From Synergistaceae bacterium UBA6101 (lineage in GTDB: Bacteria > Synergistota > Synergistia > Synergistales > Synergistaceae): 18,957 nucleotides of DNA. Shown in pieces: positions 15,492 through 18,957 of the stretch. The notes under the pieces were generated by a model, which ran no database searches, was not told the DNA's origin, and saw only the letters and a program-made list of their open reading frames with translations. How positions within the stretch are numbered: the first letter of the stretch is position 1; the number at the start of each line of letters is the position of its first letter. The DNA is taken from NCBI GenBank assembly GCA_002428495.1, contig DIWR01000028.1, positions 3,505 to 22,461 of the forward strand. Reading direction: 5' to 3'. The position numbers and the translations under genes were made by a program.

Positions 15492-15932
15492 CTATGCATT
15501 GCAGGAGATCTTTTCTTTTAGTTCCAATATCTTTCTCTCTATTGTATTTATAACCTCGATGAAGACCTCGTCTTCCTTCCCAGTGGGATCATCAAGTCCC
15601 CAGTCTTCTTCATAGGCGCCTTCTATTGGCGGACATGTTACGTTGCATCCCATTTTTATTACGACATCTGGATCTGGAATATCGAAGATCAGTTTGGAGT
15701 GCTGATCCTTTTCCATGTCGATGCCGTGAATGCTCTTCATGAGGCGTACCGCATCCTGGTTGATCCGGTCTTTTAATTCTGTGCCTCCGGAATAGCTCTC
15801 AAAGACGTCAGACGCCAGTTTTTTCCCGAGTGCTTCAGCTATCTGGCTTCTGCATGAGTTATGTACGCATACGAAAGCGACCTTGGGCTTGCCGGTACAG
15901 TTGATAATAACTTTATTTTCGTTGTTTTGCAT
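15492..15932 (-). CDS. arsC: Arsenate reductase, thioredoxin-coupled (low-MW phosphatase fold)
   Basis: A 146-residue cytoplasmic enzyme that reduces arsenate to arsenite for export. The phosphatase loop VCVHNSCRSQ has the CX5R pattern (Cys22 to Arg28). The resolving cysteines are Cys95 and Cys100 in MGCNVTCPP, followed by the conserved EEDWGLDDPTGK with the aspartates expected near the active site. This is the three-cysteine class that relays a disulfide to thioredoxin. AGGAGGG lies six bases before ATG 15932. It is divergent from acr3 across a 173-base control region and ends in its own strong terminator. Confidence 0.93.
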   Translation of the reverse strand: MQNNENKVIINCTGKPKVAFVCVHNSCRSQIAEALGKKLASDVFESYSGGTELKDRINQDAVRLMKSIHGIDMEKDQHSKLIFDIPDPDVVIKMGCNVTCPPIEGAYEEDWGLDDPTGKEDEVFIEVINTIERKILELKEKISCNA

Positions 15933-15959
15933 TGCAGACCCTCCTATGAATGCTAAATT

Positions 15960-15976
15960 CCTATTTCAAAAATAGG
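15960..15976. promoter_or_regulatory. Palindrome in the arsC leader, possible ArsR operator
   Basis: CCTATTT-CAA-AAATAGG is a perfect 7-bp inverted repeat 28 bases upstream of the arsC start. On the minus strand it would overlap a possible -10 (TATTTT) 18 bases after TTGCAA. The promoter reading is weak, the palindrome is clear. Confidence 0.45.
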
Positions 15977-16020
15977 TTTATTTTTATAGTAATTGCAACA
16001 GTTTATAACCGACATTTAAT

Positions 16021-16052
16021 ATATTGACAAATATCTATGTGTAGTATATATT
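16021..16052 (+). promoter_or_regulatory. Promoter and possible operator of acr3-hgcAB
   Basis: A perfect TTGACA (16024-16029) is followed after 17 bases by TATATT (16047-16052), about 54 bases before the acr3 ATG. The -35 box sits in the palindrome ATATT-GACA-AATAT (16021-16034), AT-rich and suited to ArsR binding. This is the only convincing promoter seen ahead of hgcAB. Confidence 0.7.
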
Positions 16053-16105
16053 TACGTTCGGATAAGGTCAAGTCAGAAAAAAATATGTATTAAGGAGAGA
16101 CAGAA

Positions 16106-17158
16106 ATGGCAGAAAAAACTGCGAATGAAGCAGAACTTGGATTTTTTGGACGTTACCTTACTGTCTGGGTAGTGCTGTGCATGGCAGCCGGTGTAATGAT
16201 AGGGTTATACATTCCTGCTGTTCCTGCGACTCTTGCCAAATTTGAGTACGCAAATGTCTCTATGCCGGTGGCAGTGTTGATATGGCTCATGATATACCCC
16301 ATGATGCTGAAAATAGATTTCTCAAGTGTGGTTAAGGCCGTAAAAATGCCCAAAGGGCTTATTGTTACATGTGTTACAAACTGGCTCATAAAGCCATTCA
16401 CAATGTACGGGATAGCAGCCTTTTTCCTGCTGTTCCTCTATAAAGGGCTGATATCCACGGAACTGGCTAAGGAATATCTTGCAGGAGCAGTACTTCTGGG
16501 TGCGGCCCCCTGTACTGCGATGGTATTTGTCTGGAGCCACCTTACCAGGGGAAATCCTGCCTATACTCTTGTTCAGGTAGCAGTCAATGACCTGATAATA
16601 CTCTTTGCATTTACTCCAATAGTAGCTTTTCTCCTGGGGGTCTCCGGTATCGCAATACCATGGATTACACTTATAATTTCAGTTGTCCTCTTTGTGGTGA
16701 TACCACTAACCGCCGGATGGCTGACCAGACGATTTTACATAAACAGATTCGGTGAAGATGCTTTCAAGAAATTTGTCTCAAAGTTTGACAATATTACGAC
16801 TGTCGGGCTGCTGCTGACACTGGTAATAATTTTCTCCTTCCAGGGCAGGGTCATAATCGACAACCCGATGGACATATTACTAATAGCGATCCCCCTTACT
16901 ATCCAAACTATTTTGATCTTTGGAGTCGGCTATTTTTGGGCATTGGCATGGAAACTCCCGCATGACATTGCAGCTCCGGCAGGAATGATAGGAGCAAGCA
17001 ACTTTTTTGAACTGGCAGTGGCTGTAGCGATCTCACTCTTTGGTCTGAAATCAGGAGCAACTCTTGCGACGGTAGTAGGTGTGCTTATTGAAGTCCCTGT
17101 AATGCTGATGCTGGTCCGTTTCTGTAACAGCACCAAAGGTTGGTTCCACGCTAAATAA
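16106..17158 (+). CDS. acr3: ACR3-family arsenite efflux permease
   Basis: A 350-residue inner-membrane arsenite exporter with about ten membrane segments. The signature LLGAAPCTAMVFVWSHLTRG carries the conserved Cys136 of segment 4, and GASNFFELAVAVAI carries the conserved Glu302, both required in studied ACR3 proteins. The length and both motifs are standard, so it looks functional. AAGGAGAG precedes the ATG. It is divergent from arsC and begins the unit that continues into hgcA after only 52 bases with no terminator. Confidence 0.95.
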   Translation: MAEKTANEAELGFFGRYLTVWVVLCMAAGVMIGLYIPAVPATLAKFEYANVSMPVAVLIWLMIYPMMLKIDFSSVVKAVKMPKGLIVTCVTNWLIKPFTMYGIAAFFLLFLYKGLISTELAKEYLAGAVLLGAAPCTAMVFVWSHLTRGNPAYTLVQVAVNDLIILFAFTPIVAFLLGVSGIAIPWITLIISVVLFVVIPLTAGWLTRRFYINRFGEDAFKKFVSKFDNITTVGLLLTLVIIFSFQGRVIIDNPMDILLIAIPLTIQTILIFGVGYFWALAWKLPHDIAAPAGMIGASNFFELAVAVAISLFGLKSGATLATVVGVLIEVPVMLMLVRFCNSTKGWFHAK

Positions 17159-17210
17159 ACGATAAGATATAAAGGGAAATAAACTTTCTTAATGGGAAGT
17201 GTTGTCTGTT

Positions 17211-18200
17211 ATGACAAATTGCTGCAGCGAAAATCAAACTCTTTCTGCTTCACTCACAATTATGGACAGGCTCGGCTCATGGAAGGCAAGATGGGGTATC
17301 GGCAGAATGGATCACTCAATTAACCCCGGACTATATGCTCTTGGCTGTCCTGATGAACATTCTCCTGTCCTGGTAACTTCCAATTATAAAATGACCGTTG
17401 ACAGGGTAAGGGAAAATCTTGCCGGAAGGGATATATGGATCCTTGTCCTGGATACGGAGGGAATAAACGTCTGGTGCGCTGCAGGCAAAGGGACATTCGG
17501 TACCGATGAACTTGTCTCCCGCATAGATAAGACAGGACTTAGGGAAAAAGTGACACATAGGGAACTTATACTGCCGCAGCTTGGCGCGACAGGCATTTCT
17601 GCCCACGAAGCAAGAAAAAGGAGCGGTTTCAAAGTTATATACGGTCCTGTGAGGTCGGAAGACATTCCCTATTTTCTTGATAACGCAATGACAGTGAAGC
17701 CATCAATGCGGAAAGTCCGGTTTTCTCTTCTTGACAGGCTTGTCCTGACACCGATGGAGATCGTGATCGCAATGGAATTGATGCTAAAGGTATTTGGAGC
17801 GATGGCAGTTCTTTCTGCTTTAGGTATCCTGCCGGTTGAAAGGGCAGATTACCTTGGACTGCTTGGTTCCGTCTTCATGGGCACTTTTGCATCTCCGCTT
17901 CTTCTTCCCTGGATACCGGGAAGGGCTTTTTCCTTTAAAGGAATGATAACAGGGCTCATATGGGCCATATCGGTAGTCCTCTTTTTGTTTTCCAAAGGAA
18001 GTACGAATTGGCTTCAGCTTGTTTCTTACCTGTTGATACTGCCCTCCCTGTCAGCTTTTTTTACATTGAATTTTACCGGTTCGTCGACCTTTACGTCCCT
18101 GTCGGGAGTAAAAAAAGAGATGAAGACCGCTCTTCCCCTCATTGTGACCTCTCTGTCTGCAGGGACCCTGATAAGGGCAGCTTCATTTTTTATTTCATAA
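17211..18200 (+). CDS. hgcA: HgcA, corrinoid methyltransferase for mercury methylation
   Basis: HgcA transfers a methyl group from a corrinoid to Hg(II), giving methylmercury. The N-terminal corrinoid-binding domain (about residues 15-165) carries the diagnostic cap-helix motif INVWCAAGKGTFGTDELV with Asn86 and Cys89, the Co-coordinating thiolate of the family. RELILPQLGATGISAHE and SGFKVIYGP, also typical, follow. The C-terminal domain has five membrane segments (about 182-206, 214-236, 242-262, 267-285, 305-328) with NFTGSSTFTSLSGVKKEM before the last. The length (329 aa) is normal. ATG 17211 is chosen (GGGAAG 11 bases upstream); a GTG at 17199 would overlap that site. Unusual is a vicinal Cys4-Cys5 pair at the N-terminus. 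It is followed by hgcB after 17 bases and preceded by acr3. Hg methylation by this organism is inferred, not shown. Confidence 0.93.
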   Translation: MTNCCSENQTLSASLTIMDRLGSWKARWGIGRMDHSINPGLYALGCPDEHSPVLVTSNYKMTVDRVRENLAGRDIWILVLDTEGINVWCAAGKGTFGTDELVSRIDKTGLREKVTHRELILPQLGATGISAHEARKRSGFKVIYGPVRSEDIPYFLDNAMTVKPSMRKVRFSLLDRLVLTPMEIVIAMELMLKVFGAMAVLSALGILPVERADYLGLLGSVFMGTFASPLLLPWIPGRAFSFKGMITGLIWAISVVLFLFSKGSTNWLQLVSYLLILPSLSAFFTLNFTGSSTFTSLSGVKKEMKTALPLIVTSLSAGTLIRAASFFIS

Positions 18201-18217
18201 GGTAAAGGAGAAGGCAG

Positions 18218-18517
18218 ATGGGGCTTAAGTATATAAAAAACGTTGCTACATTAAAACTTGACAAGGATAAATGCATCGGGTGCGGAATGTGCGGGATCGT
18301 CTGTCCGCATGCTGTCTTCACCGTAAAGAATAACAAAGCCGGGATCAGCGACATAGACATGTGCATGGAATGCGGCGCGTGCTCGATGAATTGCCCTGCC
18401 TCCGCAATCACAGTAAAAAGCGGAGTCGGCTGTGCTTACGCGGTACTCATGGAGATGTTTAACGGTAATAAAGACGGAGAAGGTCCATCCTGCGGAGGTT
18501 CAGGCTGCTGCGGGTAG
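18218..18517 (+). CDS. hgcB: HgcB, 2[4Fe-4S] ferredoxin partner of HgcA
   Basis: A 99-residue ferredoxin that supplies electrons to reduce the HgcA corrinoid and is required for mercury methylation. Two cluster motifs are complete: C19-x2-C22-x2-C25-x3-C29 and C49-x2-C52-x2-C55-x3-C59, the second as MCMECGACSMNCP. The HgcB-specific Cys72 lies in SGVGCAYAV, and the C-terminal tail has Cys92 and the vicinal Cys97-Cys98 (SGCCG) thought to bind or pass Hg(II). An ordinary ferredoxin lacks these last features. AAAGGAGAAGG precedes the ATG. It is the last gene before a long non-coding stretch. Confidence 0.95.
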   Translation: MGLKYIKNVATLKLDKDKCIGCGMCGIVCPHAVFTVKNNKAGISDIDMCMECGACSMNCPASAITVKSGVGCAYAVLMEMFNGNKDGEGPSCGGSGCCG

Positions 18518-18526
18518 TATTGAATG

Positions 18527-18560
18527 AACAATGTCAGGCATTGTTATATCAAGATAACAA
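18527..18560. repeat. Two overlapping hairpins after hgcB
   Basis: AACAATG-TCAGG-CATTGTT (18527-18545) and TTGTTAT-ATCAAG-ATAACAA (18541-18560) share one arm, so only one can form at a time. GGTCGGGCATTTTGTC follows; there is no long T-run. Either could end or protect the hgcAB message. I see no gene in 18518-18840. Confidence 0.4.
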
Positions 18561-18710
18561 GGTCGGGCATTTTGTCTAATGTCATCTCTCATTTGGTATA
18601 TTCTAGCAGTTTCGAAAATAATTAAGGCAGGGAAACCGCATTCCAAAATCAAAAACATGAAATCACCCGTTAGATATACACGGAAAAAAATGAATTTCAT
18701 AAAATAATTT

Positions 18711-18742
18711 GGCGCTTTCACTGGTAAAAATGTGAAAGTGCC
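18711..18742. repeat. Hairpin upstream of the stable-RNA promoter
   Basis: GGCGCTTTCAC (18711-18721) pairs with GTGAAAGTGCC (18732-18742), an 11-bp stem with one G-U pair and a ten-base AT-rich loop. It is followed by TGTTTACA, a poor T-run, so a weak terminator shielding the downstream RNA operon is possible. Confidence 0.4.
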
Positions 18743-18844
18743 TGTTTACAATGAGTTGTGAGAGTCTGAAATTATGGGCAGTTGTTAGACTCACGAGCCC
18801 GTGTGTCCTAATAAAAAAACCTCGAAAAACGCCTAAAAAAGTGC

Positions 18845-18873
18845 TTGACGAATTTTGAGAGGAGTCATATACT
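18845..18873 (+). promoter_or_regulatory. Strong sigma-A promoter of a stable-RNA operon
   Basis: TTGACG (18845-18850), exactly 17 bases, then TATACT (18868-18873). A-runs at 18811-18840 (AATAAAAAAACC, CGAAAAACG, CTAAAAAAG) resemble an UP element. No start codon with a ribosome site follows, which argues for a non-coding transcript. Confidence 0.7.
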
Positions 18874-18879
18874 ACCTCC

Positions 18880-18957
18880 TGTTGCGCTTCCGACGATGTC
18901 GTTCGCGACTGAGTTTACAGAAGACCGCAACGCGCACCATGACAGTTGAATAGAGGG
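18880..18957 (+). other. Probable rRNA operon leader, running off the window
   Basis: The transcribed leader has CGAC-GAT-GTCG and GTTGCG/CGCAAC pairings. It ends with ATGACAGTTGAATAGAGGG, which resembles the GACAA(T/C)TGAATAG-like stretch found shortly before 16S rRNA in many Firmicutes-like genomes. The rRNA gene itself is not in the window. Confidence 0.5.

Noticed and set aside
17211..18200. Reading the corrinoid protein as a CO dehydrogenase/acetyl-CoA synthase corrinoid subunit
   Set aside because: Those proteins lack the Cys in the cap helix and the five-span membrane tail; both are present here, together with an HgcB-type ferredoxin.

Overview
The window is about 19 kb of AT-leaning bacterial chromosome, by eye a little over 40% GC. 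It opens with the 3' end of a tRNA gene and closes on what looks like a stable-RNA (probably rRNA) promoter and leader. The gene content points to an anaerobe: a corrinoid/ferredoxin HgcAB pair, a probable selenocysteine gene, thioredoxin-coupled ArsC, ACR3, and an hsp20 under a CIRCE/HrcA operator. Strong Shine-Dalgarno sites and sigma-A-like promoters fit Synergistota or Clostridia. I cannot separate these from the sequence alone, so the taxon is an inference of low confidence.

Layout. (1) 1-80: tRNA 3' end, probably tRNA-Thr, with a terminator. (2) 364-8947: a cyclic beta-1,2-glucan synthase split into two adjacent genes. The first carries the GT84, transglycosylase (GH189-type) and first GH94-type sandwich modules; the second carries the catalytic GH94 phosphorylase module. 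(3) 9021-9565: a minus-strand hsp20 with a sigma-A promoter and a CIRCE operator. (4) 9670-10340: gene-free DNA packed with nested palindromic repeats and bounded by a 14-bp inverted repeat. (5) 10360-14510: first metal(loid) block, consisting of a minus-strand ArsP-type permease plus a 54-residue Cys4 peptide, divergent from arsR, a CPKC mini-thioredoxin, a second ArsP-type permease and a tandem universal stress protein. (6) 14540-14875: a gene with two adjacent in-frame UGA codons followed by a SECIS-like hairpin, read here as a candidate selenoprotein. (7) 15117-18517: second metal(loid) block, consisting of arsR, convergent arsC, and then acr3-hgcA-hgcB in one direction. (8) 18518-18957: non-coding DNA with hairpins, then the stable-RNA promoter.

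How the genes work together. ArsC reduces arsenate and ACR3 exports arsenite. Two ArsR repressors with Cys-x-Cys metal sites probably sense As(III), or another soft metal, at palindromic operators in the divergent promoter regions. HgcA and HgcB, the corrinoid methyltransferase and ferredoxin needed for mercury methylation, follow acr3 with a 52-nt gap and no visible terminator. This suggests that methylmercury formation is co-transcribed with arsenite export. Vicinal Cys-Cys (or Sec-Sec) pairs recur in many of the proteins of the island, which fits a soft-metal theme.

The most notable items are the hgcAB operon in an arsenic island, the hidden tandem-UGA gene, and the two-gene cyclic glucan synthase.
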